From contig NZ_AULM01000005.1 of NCBI RefSeq assembly GCF_000422285.1, positions 62,001 to 126,000 of the forward strand: DNA of 64,000 nt, in the 5' to 3' direction. Positions 54,101 to 62,232 of this stretch are shown here, piece after piece. Source of the stretch: Desulfatiglans anilini DSM 4660 (GTDB lineage: Bacteria > Desulfobacterota > DSM-4660 > Desulfatiglandales > Desulfatiglandaceae). The stretch's first letter is position 1. Every line of letters begins with the position of its first letter. The position numbers and the translations under genes are program-made. The notes under the pieces are model-generated. The model searched no databases, was not told the origin of the DNA, and saw nothing but the letters and a program-made list of their open reading frames with translations.

Positions 54101-55687
54101 CTAGAGAGGCCCCGGGCAGAATGGATCACGCTCCCGAAAGATGTCGATCCCAGAGCTGTAAGCGATCGCCAGGCACCCCCCGCACACAGGACGTATCGCG
54201 CAGGACGCGCAGGCCTCGGAGCCTGCGCGGTAAAGACCGGCCGCCTCACCCTCATAGATTTCGAGGATGCTTGACGTCAGGACATTTCCTATCGGGGAGG
54301 GAAATTTGCGGCAGGCGTGGGCCTCTCCATCCGGAAGCACCGTCATGAAGTTGAATGCCGCTCCACAACCATAGCCGGCACACCCACCGAAAACCCCGTT
54401 TCCTCTTTCGTACAGCAGACGGTTCAAAAGGTTGTCCTTCACGCCGATGACAGGGTTTCTCGTCGCCGCCTCGAGATAGGCCTCGCAAAACCTTCGGTAG
54501 GCCTCCTGCGAAGGCAGCCGCAAGTGCACTCCTTCCCCCACGAGTGAAAGCCGGTTGAAGGTGAACAGGTCGGTCCGCCCCTGCAGGAGATCAGCCAACG
54601 GCAGCACTTGATCGATGTTCGCGTCGGTAAGGGTGAGCATCACCATCGAGTAGATGCGGAACTCCCGCAGGAGTTCCAGGAAGGAGAGGGTGCGGTCGAA
54701 ATGGCCCGCCTGCCGGACCGCGTCATTGTGCTCCCTCAACCCCTCGAGGCTCACCTGGTAGTAAACGGGCGTTTCGATTTCGACAATCGCTTCGATGTCT
54801 TCGCGCGAAGCCGGGTTTCCGAGGACGGCCAGGGCGAAGCCCAGATCGGACGCCCTCCGGTAGAGTTCGAGGAAGCGAGGGTGGAGGAGGGGGTTCCCGC
54901 CCGTAAAAGAGATCTGACCGCGGACGTGCTTTGCTTCGCAGAAGCCGTAGAACCCCTCCAGGACGCCGAGCGCCGTTTCATAAGGGAGGGAGGTTCTTGC
55001 CGAGCGGTCGTAACAGTGCCTGCAATGGAGGTCGCAGGCCTGGGTGATGTGCCACTGAAGCGTGAACACGTCGGCCGTCAGGAAACGCTCTTCAAACCCC
55101 TCGGGGATCGAAAACAGCGTTTCGCTCCGCCTGATCGCGGAAGGCGGGGCGATCAGCAGACCGGTCCGAACCGCTCGGTCGACCGCCTGATCCAGGGCCG
55201 CCGGCGGGATGCCGGCCTCTTCCGCCGCCTGTTTCCGGGGGATTTCATCGGCGAGCAATTTCAAGGCGAGAAGATCGTCATTCCCGGCTGCGCGGAAAAT
55301 GACGTCGCCGCTTTCGGGGTGGCGATACGCAAGCACGAACTCGCGCCCCTTTTGCGGTTCGGGGGCCCCATCAGGATCGTTCATGAGGGATGGGAGATGC
55401 TTCCAGCCGAGATCGAGAAGACTCAGCGTGGGATTGACGGCGATCCGCTCGAATGAGCGGCGCGCCGGCAGCTGAATCGAAGCCGCCTCCCCGATCGCTC
55501 CTTCGAGCCGCGCAAGGTCCCCGATAAAGGGCCTTTCTTCGAACATATCCTGCAGGGTTTGGTAGAAGCTTTCCGAGCCGGGCGGGCTCGGGCAGGATCC
55601 CTCGAATTGACGCCAGCGGGACTCGCCGACCAATCGCCGGCAATGAGGAAACTGTGTCCGAAAGGGTCGTTCCGCTTCGCTGTCCAT
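54101..55687 (-). CDS. sbtM: Radical SAM/SPASM peptide maturase, selenobiotic (SbtM) type
   Basis: A 528-residue protein from ATG 55687, preceded by GGTGAGAG; ATG 55717 would add 10 residues without an RBS. An N-terminal domain (to about 150) is followed by a winged-helix-like part (IPRKQAAEEAGIPPAALDQA). The radical SAM core begins at CDLHCRHC (Cys 218, 222, 225), which ligates the 4Fe-4S cluster that cleaves SAM; GGNPLLHP follows. The C-terminal SPASM region has many cysteines (CAGYGCG, HACRKFP, CASCAIRPVCGGC, DPFC) for auxiliary clusters. The TGA-containing peptide gene directly upstream is its probable substrate. As I recall, this is the architecture of thio(seleno)oxazole/selenobiotic maturases. 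Confidence 0.85.
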   Translation of the reverse strand: MDSEAERPFRTQFPHCRRLVGESRWRQFEGSCPSPPGSESFYQTLQDMFEERPFIGDLARLEGAIGEAASIQLPARRSFERIAVNPTLSLLDLGWKHLPSLMNDPDGAPEPQKGREFVLAYRHPESGDVIFRAAGNDDLLALKLLADEIPRKQAAEEAGIPPAALDQAVDRAVRTGLLIAPPSAIRRSETLFSIPEGFEERFLTADVFTLQWHITQACDLHCRHCYDRSARTSLPYETALGVLEGFYGFCEAKHVRGQISFTGGNPLLHPRFLELYRRASDLGFALAVLGNPASREDIEAIVEIETPVYYQVSLEGLREHNDAVRQAGHFDRTLSFLELLREFRIYSMVMLTLTDANIDQVLPLADLLQGRTDLFTFNRLSLVGEGVHLRLPSQEAYRRFCEAYLEAATRNPVIGVKDNLLNRLLYERGNGVFGGCAGYGCGAAFNFMTVLPDGEAHACRKFPSPIGNVLTSSILEIYEGEAAGLYRAGSEACASCAIRPVCGGCLAIAYSSGIDIFRERDPFCPGPL

Positions 55688-55717
55688 TCTGCTCTCACCG
55701 CGTTCATCCGATATCAT

Positions 55718-56038
55718 CGAAAAGCGGTCGCCAGGCCGCCAGGCCGCTTCGCGGCCCGGCTTCGTCAGCCTGCCGCCGGCTGGGGCGTTGCAATGACGGC
55801 GGAATTTCCCGGCAGCCTCCCTGACGGAAAGGGGTCGAAAACTCGATGGCCATCGAGTCAGGCCTTGGCGCAGGCCGCCGTTTCAACCGTATAGGTTGAA
55901 CAAAGAACACCGCATGCCTGTCTCGCGCAGGAACACTCTGGAAACATTCCTGGTGTTTCACCGAATCTCCACATTGCGCGTTTCATGTGCGTGGGACGGG
56001 GGGAGGATCACAAAAAACCTTACAAAAAAAAGCTTCGC
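55718..56038. other. Spacer between sbtA-like and sbtM-like genes with two dyads
   Basis: ACTCGATGGCCATCGAGT (55841-55858) is a perfect 18-bp palindrome. TTCAACC-N5-GGTTGAA (55882-55900) is a second dyad. A 42-codon Cys-rich minus-strand frame (55858-55986) has no RBS and is not called. The palindromes could be protein-binding or RNA structures controlling the maturase. Confidence 0.5.
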
Positions 56039-56053
56039 AGTGCGGACCGCACT
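56039..56053 (-). promoter_or_regulatory. SECIS-like hairpin 3, possibly doubling as terminator
   Basis: AGTGC-GGTCC-GCACT begins 16 bases after the third TGA and contains the TAG stop within it. It is followed by GCGAAGC and eight T residues on the minus strand, so the same hairpin may end the transcript. Confidence 0.7.
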
Positions 56054-56357
56054 ACTTCTTGCTGCCGCCTCAGCCGCTTTGGCCGGGCTGTTTTTGTGGC
56101 TGCGTCGTTTCTCCGGCAGGTTGGGTTGCATTTTGATCGGCTTCACCGGGTTGGGCTTGCGGGGCGCTTCCAGCGCCGCTTTGCTGCCCGCCTCACCCCG
56201 AGGAACCGGCCGCTTTTCCAGGTGGTTGGGTGCTGCCTGCACCGCCTTTGGCGCCCCCTCAGCCACTCGAGGATCCGGCAAAGACCAGCCCCGCGCCGGA
56301 TATGAGGGTCGCCACGCAGACGCCGGAAAGCACCTTCTTGATTTCTTTCAATTCCAT
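56052..56357 (-). CDS. sbtA: Selenocysteine-containing RiPP precursor peptide (SbtA type), three in-frame TGA codons
   Basis: A 101-residue peptide if TGA is read as selenocysteine (U). It starts at ATG 56357 with RBS GAGAGGT five bases upstream and stops at TAG 56052. The leader is MELKEIKKVLSGVCVATLIS then GAGLVFAG, a charged then hydrophobic stretch like a signal or recognition leader. The core has three G-U-GG sites, at residues 33, 55 and 96: SSSGUGGAKGG, GSSGUGGQQSG and GQSGUGGSKK. These are separated by Gly/Ser/Pro/Gln-rich linkers. All three TGA codons lie in one frame in the same tetrapeptide context, and each is followed by a matching hairpin. A radical SAM maturase follows on the same strand. 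The mature product is probably exported and antimicrobial or redox-active, but that is inference. Confidence 0.9.
56163..56177 (-). promoter_or_regulatory. SECIS-like hairpin 2
   Basis: GGCGC-TGGAA-GCGCC begins 15 bases after the second in-frame TGA (56195-56193). The loop holds GG, as bacterial SelB-binding SECIS loops do, and the distance fits. Confidence 0.75.
56229..56243 (-). promoter_or_regulatory. SECIS-like hairpin 1
   Basis: GGTGC-AGGCA-GCACC begins 15 bases after the first in-frame TGA (56261-56259), with GG in the loop. It has the same stem and loop sizes as the two hairpins after the other TGA codons. Confidence 0.75.
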
Positions 56358-56592
56358 GGGTTACCTCTCGAAAGAACAGGGTGTTCAGTTGTTGGCCATG
56401 ATTCGTTCAATCCGATACCTCCCCCCGTTGCCTCCATGATACACCGATAACGCTGCGCATGCAATCCATGCCTGTTGCTTCTTGACATTCGCCGGAATGC
56501 CCGCTAAGAGTCCGTTTCGTGAACGCTTCGCTTCCCCTCGGGGCGCAGCCGGGTCCTGAGCCGGCCCAAATAGAAGCTGGAGGTGATGCTCG

Positions 56593-57354
56593 ATGCTCTT
56601 TTTCTGGAAAAAAGCGGTGTCGCCGCTATTCCTGCCGCTATCTGTTTCGACCGTTTTTCTGGTTTTGGGGTTGGTGCTCCTGTGGACGGCGAGGCGGCGC
56701 AAGGCAGGGCGCCTGCTGGTGTCGATCGGCACCTTTTGGCTTCTGATCTTTGCCTATTCACCCGTGCCGGACTTTCTCGCCCGATGCCTGGAACAGCGCC
56801 ACATGCCGGTCATGGAGCTTGATCCGGCACAGAAAGTCGGTTATGTTGCGGTACTCGGCGGGGGGAGCATCGAGGCGGACAACCTCCCCGCAACGGCGCG
56901 TCTGAGGCCTGTCAGCGCGACCAGGCTGCTCGAAGGAATCAGGCTTTATCACGGTCTCGAGGATGGCCGGCTCATCGTCTCTGGAGGGACATGGCTGGGT
57001 GAAGCCGGAAGCGGTCCAACGATGGCCGAGGCGGCCGAGACACTTGGAATCCCGGCTGCCGACCTGACGGTATGCGGCACGCCGCGCGATACCGAAGAGG
57101 AGGCGGAGGCTATCCTGCGGATCGTCGGTGAGGAGCCCTTCCTGATGGTGACTTCCGCGGCGCACATGCCGCGGGCGATGCTTCTCTTCGAACGTCTTGG
57201 GATGCATCCGATCCCTGCGCCTGTCGATTACAGCGCCGCCGGAAGGTCTCGTTGGTCGCCGGAGGACCTTTATCCTTCAAGCGAAAACCTGGCCAAGGCC
57301 GACAACGTGATCCATGAGTATCTGGGTATTCTGTGGGCGTATCTGCGGCATTGA
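56593..57354 (+). CDS. YdcF/ElyC-family DUF218 membrane protein
   Basis: A 253-residue protein from ATG 56593, preceded by GGAGGTGAT. Two N-terminal helices (about 10-30 and 40-60) anchor a DUF218 domain: YVAVLGGGSIEADN, GRLIVSGGTWLGEAGSGPTM, TPRDTEEEAEAI and the end LMVTSAAHMPRAMLLFERLG. E. coli ElyC, a relative, supports peptidoglycan and undecaprenyl-lipid metabolism. Its neighbour downstream makes nucleotide sugars, which fits an envelope role. It is divergent from the selenobiotic locus and shares the 235-base region between them. Confidence 0.88.
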   Translation: MLFFWKKAVSPLFLPLSVSTVFLVLGLVLLWTARRRKAGRLLVSIGTFWLLIFAYSPVPDFLARCLEQRHMPVMELDPAQKVGYVAVLGGGSIEADNLPATARLRPVSATRLLEGIRLYHGLEDGRLIVSGGTWLGEAGSGPTMAEAAETLGIPAADLTVCGTPRDTEEEAEAILRIVGEEPFLMVTSAAHMPRAMLLFERLGMHPIPAPVDYSAAGRSRWSPEDLYPSSENLAKADNVIHEYLGILWAYLRH

Positions 57355-57485
57355 AAGCGTGCCGTGCTCTGTGCATTGCATGAAACGGCAACGGCGTTGA
57401 GCGGGCGCGCGGGCATTTTCCCATGCGGCGGATCGTATGCCGCTGCCGCCGCAAGTCGAGTGGAGGCCCTCCGTTCCCCATTCCG

Positions 57486-59399
57486 ATGGAAATGCGTATG
57501 CTGAATCTCCTCAAGAGGCGAAACTTCTATATCATGCTGGCGATCGACAGCCTGCTGGTCCTCGCTGCGCTTTTCCTCGCATTCTATTTTCGTTTCGAAT
57601 TCACCATACCGAAGCGCCAATGGCCTCTCCTGAGCCAGCTCCTTCCGCTCGTCATCCCGATCAAGATATCGTGCTTCCTCTTCTGCGGAATGTATCGCGG
57701 AATGTGGCGTTACACGAGCCTGCGCGATCTGTATCGTCTGCTGTACGGCGTTGCGCTTTCCTCCCTTCTTCTGACGGCCGTGGTGGGGCTCTCCTACCGG
57801 CTCGAAGGATATCCGCGCTCGGTGTTCATCATCGACGGCCTCCTGACGCTGGTTTTCCTGGTGGGCATAAGGGTCTTGGTGCGGATCTATTTTGTCAAGA
57901 AGGCGGTCCATTCGAACTTCTTTCAACATGCCCAAGGGGAAACACCCCTTAAAAAGAGGCTGATGATCGCGGGAGCCGGAAATTTCGGCGAGAAGGTCCT
58001 CCGGGAGATCAAGGAAAACCCGAGGATGTTCTACCAGGCCGTCGGCTTTGTCGATGATGATCCCTATAAAAAAGGATTGACGATTCACGGCGTTCCGGTT
58101 CTGGGGCCTGTTTCCGATTTGAAGCGTCTGCTCGGTGAAACAAGGGCGGAAGAACTGCTGATCGCCATGTCTTCCGTGAAGGGGGAAGTGATCCGCAGGA
58201 TTGTGGAATCCTGCAAGGAGGCAGGCGTTCCTTCCAAGACCCTCCCCGGGATCGGAGAGTTGATTGACGGGAGCGTGAGTATCAAAACCTTGCGTGATGT
58301 GCGCTACGAAGATCTTCTGGGTCGGGAGCCGGTGGAACTGGACGTCACCGCCATCCAGAATTACCTCAAGAATCGGACGATCCTGATCAGCGGCGCAGGA
58401 GGATCGATCGGCTCAGAGATCTGCCGGCAGCTGATCCGCTTCCACCCCGAAAGGCTGGTGCTGGTGGACGCTGCGGAGTCCAACCTGTACAGCATCCAAA
58501 TGGAGCTGAAACACAAGGTCGGCTATCTCGACTATGCGACGGTCCTCGGGCGGGTCCAGGATCGGACGCTCATGGAAAAGATCTTCGGAAAATACCGCCC
58601 GGACGTTGTCATTCATGCGGCGGCTTACAAACACGTGCCAATGCTCGAGCGAAACCCCTGGGAGGCCGTCAACAACAACATCGTAGGCTCGAAGATCCTG
58701 ATGGAAACCGCGGTTGCAGCCCAGGTGAAAAAGTTCGTCATGATCTCGACGGACAAGGCCGTCCGGCCGACCAATGTCATGGGGGCCAGCAAACGGGTCT
58801 GCGAGATGCTGCTGCACCTCTATCGGGAGAGCGGGACGCGCTTCATGGCGGTGCGGTTCGGAAATGTCGTAGGTTCATCCGGTTCGGTGGTGCCTCTTTT
58901 CCGTGAGCAGATCGCGCGCGGGGGACCGGTTACGGTTACCCATCCGGAAGTCACCCGCTTTTTCATGACCATTCCGGAGGCCTGCCAATTGGTTCTGCAG
59001 GCCGGTGCCTTGGGAAGAGGCGGCGAGATATTCATCCTGGACATGGGGGTCCCGGTGCGGATTCTGGACATCGCCCGGGATCTCATCCGGCTCTCAGGAA
59101 AGGAGCCGGAAAGAGACATCCCGATCTCCTTTATAGGCTTGCGCCAGGGCGAGAAGCTCTACGAAGAGCTGATCACCCAGGGCGAAGGGATCGTCAAGAC
59201 CACCCATGACAAGATCATGGTGCTGTATTCCGATTACAGGGCCAGATTCGAAGAGACGTTCAATTTCGGGAACTACATCGCCAGGCAAATCGATGAAATG
59301 GCGCGGCTCGCGGAAGCGAAAGACGGACGCGGGATCCGGCTTCAATTCAAGGAATGCGTGCCCGAATACGCGGCGGATGATGGGGAGTGCATCATATAA
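57486..59399 (+). CDS. Membrane-bound nucleotide-sugar 4,6-dehydratase (WbpM/PglF/CapD family)
   Basis: A 637-residue enzyme. Four N-terminal helices (to about 150) are followed by a Rossmann-like domain (MIAGAGNFGEKVLREIKENP, GFVDDDPYKKGLTIHGVPV) and the catalytic SDR domain. The latter has ISGAGGSIGSEICRQLI, the MISTDKAVRPTNVMGASKRV active-site stretch in which Met replaces the usual Tyr of YxxxK, and RFGNVVGSSGSVVPLFREQI. It converts UDP-GlcNAc to a 4-keto-6-deoxy sugar, the first step to bacillosamine or similar residues. ATG 57486 is chosen over 57423 for a normal N-terminus, but no start has a good RBS. It may supply sugar to the glycosylation locus 25 kb upstream. Confidence 0.92.
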   Translation: MEMRMLNLLKRRNFYIMLAIDSLLVLAALFLAFYFRFEFTIPKRQWPLLSQLLPLVIPIKISCFLFCGMYRGMWRYTSLRDLYRLLYGVALSSLLLTAVVGLSYRLEGYPRSVFIIDGLLTLVFLVGIRVLVRIYFVKKAVHSNFFQHAQGETPLKKRLMIAGAGNFGEKVLREIKENPRMFYQAVGFVDDDPYKKGLTIHGVPVLGPVSDLKRLLGETRAEELLIAMSSVKGEVIRRIVESCKEAGVPSKTLPGIGELIDGSVSIKTLRDVRYEDLLGREPVELDVTAIQNYLKNRTILISGAGGSIGSEICRQLIRFHPERLVLVDAAESNLYSIQMELKHKVGYLDYATVLGRVQDRTLMEKIFGKYRPDVVIHAAAYKHVPMLERNPWEAVNNNIVGSKILMETAVAAQVKKFVMISTDKAVRPTNVMGASKRVCEMLLHLYRESGTRFMAVRFGNVVGSSGSVVPLFREQIARGGPVTVTHPEVTRFFMTIPEACQLVLQAGALGRGGEIFILDMGVPVRILDIARDLIRLSGKEPERDIPISFIGLRQGEKLYEELITQGEGIVKTTHDKIMVLYSDYRARFEETFNFGNYIARQIDEMARLAEAKDGRGIRLQFKECVPEYAADDGECII

Positions 59400-59518
59400 C
59401 GGCGTCCATCAGGAAAATGACGCTTCAGCGCAACCCGTTTCCGTTTCTGGAAGAGGGATTTTTTCTTCTCATCAGGGCGCTTGCTCGAAAAGCGCAAACA
59501 GGATCGATGGGCAGGGGA

Positions 59519-59929
59519 TCAGCGGCTTTTGGCTGTCGATTCCTTGAAGGCCTGTCGTGCGGTCGTCAGAAGGAGCTTCTTGTTGAAGGGTTTGGTAAAG
59601 TACCCGTCAAAACCCGCTCGGACGCATTCGGAAAATTCATATTTGCTGGGATAAGCGGTGATCGCGAAGATCCTGGGCCCAGGCATGGTCGAGCGGATCC
59701 GCCTGCAAAGCTCTTGTCCGCCAGTCTCCGGCATGTCGAGGTCGATGAACATGACGGGATAGGCCTCTTTGCTGAGAAGTTCCAGCGCGCCGGCAGCGCC
59801 CGGGGCGGTGGCGACTGTGTAGCCCTCCTTCCTGAACATATCCGCAAGCGTTTCCAGAATCGATGGGCTGTCGTCGACGATCAGGATTTTTCGCTGGGTG
59901 GTCTTCGGCATAGCTTTGAACCCGCTCAA
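59519..59929 (-). CDS. Single-domain response regulator (CheY-like)
   Basis: A 136-residue receiver protein; the start may be ATG 59911 (MPKTTQRK), since the first six residues add nothing to the domain. It has ILIVDDSPS, phospho-acceptor Asp in VMFIDLDMPETGG, Thr in FAITAYP and Lys in YFTKPF. No output domain follows. No kinase is adjacent. It is transcribed away from a short AT-rich stretch that probably holds its promoter. Confidence 0.9.
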   Translation of the reverse strand: MSGFKAMPKTTQRKILIVDDSPSILETLADMFRKEGYTVATAPGAAGALELLSKEAYPVMFIDLDMPETGGQELCRRIRSTMPGPRIFAITAYPSKYEFSECVRAGFDGYFTKPFNKKLLLTTARQAFKESTAKSR

Positions 59930-59973
59930 TCGCGTAGAGTGAATTAAAGATTTATATTAATAAAGCATTTTTA

Positions 59974-60000
59974 TAAAAAAGCAAGAGGGAAATGCCCTCT
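59974..60000 (-). terminator. Rho-independent terminator of the chalcone-isomerase-like gene
   Basis: On the minus strand AGAGGG-CATTT-CCCTCT is followed by TGCTTTTTT. It lies about 95 bases after the stop of the 60097-60666 gene. Confidence 0.7.
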
Positions 60001-60096
60001 ATGCTGTCAGCGTCTTCTGCAGGGCGAAAAAACCCCTGGATCCCTGCCGTCCCCGGCTGCGGGCATCAGAGAAAACCGTCTTCAACGCATGAGCCG

Positions 60097-60666
60097 TCAG
60101 GGGTTTCCCAGCATGCCCCGCTTCAGATCCTGGCTCGGCGGGGAATCGCCCAACCAGATTCCAAAGAGCGCCTTCTTGAAATCAGCGCCGGCGATGGTCG
60201 TTTTCAGCTGCTGGTTGAGGACGACCCGGACACCTTCCTTTTGAAGATAGATGAGGTCCCACACGTCGCCCTCACGGGTTTTTTCCGTAAAACAGCCATT
60301 GAAGGCGTCGATCCTTTCCTGGAGAGAGGGCGTTATCCCCCCGCTGGTCTTCGAGAAGCCTTCGTTCCAGGTTTCGATCAGGGTCGCAGGATCGATGTCC
60401 CCCCGGATGAACTGCATGCGGATAGCCATAGGCTCGTCGGCCTCGAGGATCGCCTTTTCCGAGCTGTTGGGTGCAGTGAGGTAAAGGGCGCAGGCATAGA
60501 CCTTGACCACGAATTTCTTCCGCAGGCCCGCGCCGTTCAACAAAAGGGTTCGATCCCCCGCCTCGAGTTCGAGGGGGAATTGGACTCCGCCCGTTTCAAA
60601 TGCGGGAGAAAGCGACGGCAAAAGCAACAGACCCAGCACCGCACAGAGCATCCTTTTCATCATCAC
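60097..60666 (-). CDS. Chalcone isomerase-like exported protein
   Basis: A 189-residue protein with a signal peptide (RMLCAVLGLLLLPSLSPAF). The mature domain matches the bacterial chalcone-isomerase-like family: GVQFPLELEAGDRTLLLNGA, GLRKKFVVKVYACALYLTAP, MQFIRGDIDPATLIETWNEG, and a final ALFGIWLGDSPPSQDLKRGM. Plant chalcone isomerases and fatty-acid-binding proteins share the fold, but bacterial members lack an assigned reaction. It is probably periplasmic. It stands alone with its own terminator. Confidence 0.88.
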   Translation of the reverse strand: MMMKRMLCAVLGLLLLPSLSPAFETGGVQFPLELEAGDRTLLLNGAGLRKKFVVKVYACALYLTAPNSSEKAILEADEPMAIRMQFIRGDIDPATLIETWNEGFSKTSGGITPSLQERIDAFNGCFTEKTREGDVWDLIYLQKEGVRVVLNQQLKTTIAGADFKKALFGIWLGDSPPSQDLKRGMLGNP

Positions 60667-60839
60667 TCACCCTCCTCTTGACTTTTAACCACCTTTGTTG
60701 GCAAGCCTTTTTCCCGAACTTCGATATAGGCTACGCTTCTTCGATCTGCAACCCTTTTTACTCCTGTCATCAAACCTTTACGCTCCGGACAAGCTCAAGG
60801 GAAGTTCTTGCCGCTGCACCCGCGTGCGGCTCCATCCGA

Positions 60840-62078
60840 TCAGTACTTCCTCAGTTCGAAGAGCTTCCTGTCCTGTGTCGCGACGATATGGTAGTACCGA
60901 TCCTGGGGCATGTAAATATAGGGGACGTCCTCCTGGCGGCGGTAGAGAAAGTGGGAGAGGATCATCCGGTTGACGGCGCGATGGCCGATGATCATGATGT
61001 TTTCGGAGTTGCAGCTGAGGTAGAGGGCCTTCTTGATCCCGAGGTCGATCCGCTCTTTCATGGTGGCATACCCTTCGCCCTGCGGGTAGACATAATGATA
61101 CTTGTCCGCCTGCCGGGCGAGGTAGACCTCCGGCATGTCCCGCCGAATCTCTTCATAGCTCATGCACTCGCAGATGCCGCTGTCGATTTCGTCGAATTCG
61201 GACAGGGGGATGATCGTGCAGCAGGGCTGAAGGGCCTGGATCGGCTGTGCTGTCTGGATCGTGCGGATGCGCTTGCTGGTGAAGATGATGGGGATCTTCC
61301 TGCGCTTGAAGTGCGCAGCCAGGGCCTCCGCCTGCCAACGCCCCTTTTGTGTCAACCCCGAATCCCCGCCGATCCTGTTTTCGAGATTGAAGGTGGTCTC
61401 ACCATGACGGATCACGTAGAGGTGTTTGACGGTGTCGGTGACGAGGAAATCGCGGATGCGGTCGTAGTGGGGAATCGGATCCTGTATCCGTTCCGCATTG
61501 ATGCGGTTGTTGAGGGAGTCGAGCTTGACGAAGTTGCGCTCCTCCGATAGGGGGGCATAGATGCTCTGGTAATACCGGATGCGCTTCTTGAAGCTCGCTA
61601 CGGCCTCCTCCGCAGACAGGTGCTGGAACTCATTCAGGTCGATCTTGCGCAGAATGCTGGCCTCGAGGATCTCCGGGTCGTTGTTGATGCATTCGATGAA
61701 GAGGAGCGGGTGCCCTTTCAGGCGCTCGACCAGCATCATCCGACGCTTCACGCTGGCATTGGTCGCATCCAGAATAGCCACCTGACCCTTGCCGCTTTCG
61801 AGGTAGCGCCGGGCCATATCCATGTTCATAAAGGCGATCTTCTCGCGGAGGGCGACGCCGTTCTGGTTCCTCGGGTCGTAGAATTCCGCATAGGAGGTGT
61901 CTTTCCGGATATAGCGGCGCCTGAGATTGCCGTTGTTGAAGATGCGGACCTTGATCCCGTCCCGAACGAGATTTTCACGAAGCTTGGTGGCGATGGTCGA
62001 TTTTCCCCTTGCGGGGAGTCCGACCATCGCGATGTAGAGGCGGTTGTTATGGTCCATGACCCTATCCAATAGGCCCAA
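60840..62078 (-). CDS. Bifunctional 6-phosphofructo-2-kinase/fructose-2,6-bisphosphatase-like protein
   Basis: A 412-residue protein in two halves. The N-terminal kinase has Walker A MVGLPARGKSTIATKL (about residue 18), FNNGNLRRRYI, and LDATNASVKRRMML. The C-terminal phosphatase (about 215-412) has the phosphoglycerate-mutase-type catalytic motif LYVIRHGETTFNLENRIGGD, a second active-site Glu region (SEFDEIDSGICECMSYEEI), and IIGHRAVNRMILSHFL. The order is that of eukaryotic PFKFB, which sets the level of fructose 2,6-bisphosphate. In bacteria this metabolite is not normally used, so substrate and role are open. It is divergent from the Bax-inhibitor-1 gene. Confidence 0.9.
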   Translation of the reverse strand: MGLLDRVMDHNNRLYIAMVGLPARGKSTIATKLRENLVRDGIKVRIFNNGNLRRRYIRKDTSYAEFYDPRNQNGVALREKIAFMNMDMARRYLESGKGQVAILDATNASVKRRMMLVERLKGHPLLFIECINNDPEILEASILRKIDLNEFQHLSAEEAVASFKKRIRYYQSIYAPLSEERNFVKLDSLNNRINAERIQDPIPHYDRIRDFLVTDTVKHLYVIRHGETTFNLENRIGGDSGLTQKGRWQAEALAAHFKRRKIPIIFTSKRIRTIQTAQPIQALQPCCTIIPLSEFDEIDSGICECMSYEEIRRDMPEVYLARQADKYHYVYPQGEGYATMKERIDLGIKKALYLSCNSENIMIIGHRAVNRMILSHFLYRRQEDVPYIYMPQDRYYHIVATQDRKLFELRKY

Positions 62079-62232
62079 ACTGCGAAAAGTTCAACCGAAA
62101 AATATTGAACGAACCTTTTCAAATCCTTATGATATATAAAATAGTTCGAAATCTCGAAAACGGGTTCGACGGCGGCGCACGCGGCAGCGCCGATAAAACG
62201 GTATTAATCAAATTTAAAGGAGGTTTGAAAAC

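Noticed and set aside
54094..54106. GGATCCTCTAGAG, identical to part of a common cloning polylinker
   Set aside because: Only 13 bases match, the flanks do not continue into vector sequence, and the stop codon of the radical SAM gene falls within it; chance is the better explanation.
55858..55986. 42-codon Cys-rich minus-strand frame between the precursor and maturase, considered as a second RiPP precursor
   Set aside because: No Shine-Dalgarno sequence, it ends within a palindrome, and its cysteines show no repeated pattern.
55896..56450. 184-codon plus-strand frame opposite the selenocysteine peptide gene
   Set aside because: It is the antisense shadow of the peptide gene; no family or RBS, and the minus-strand reading has leader, repeats and hairpins.
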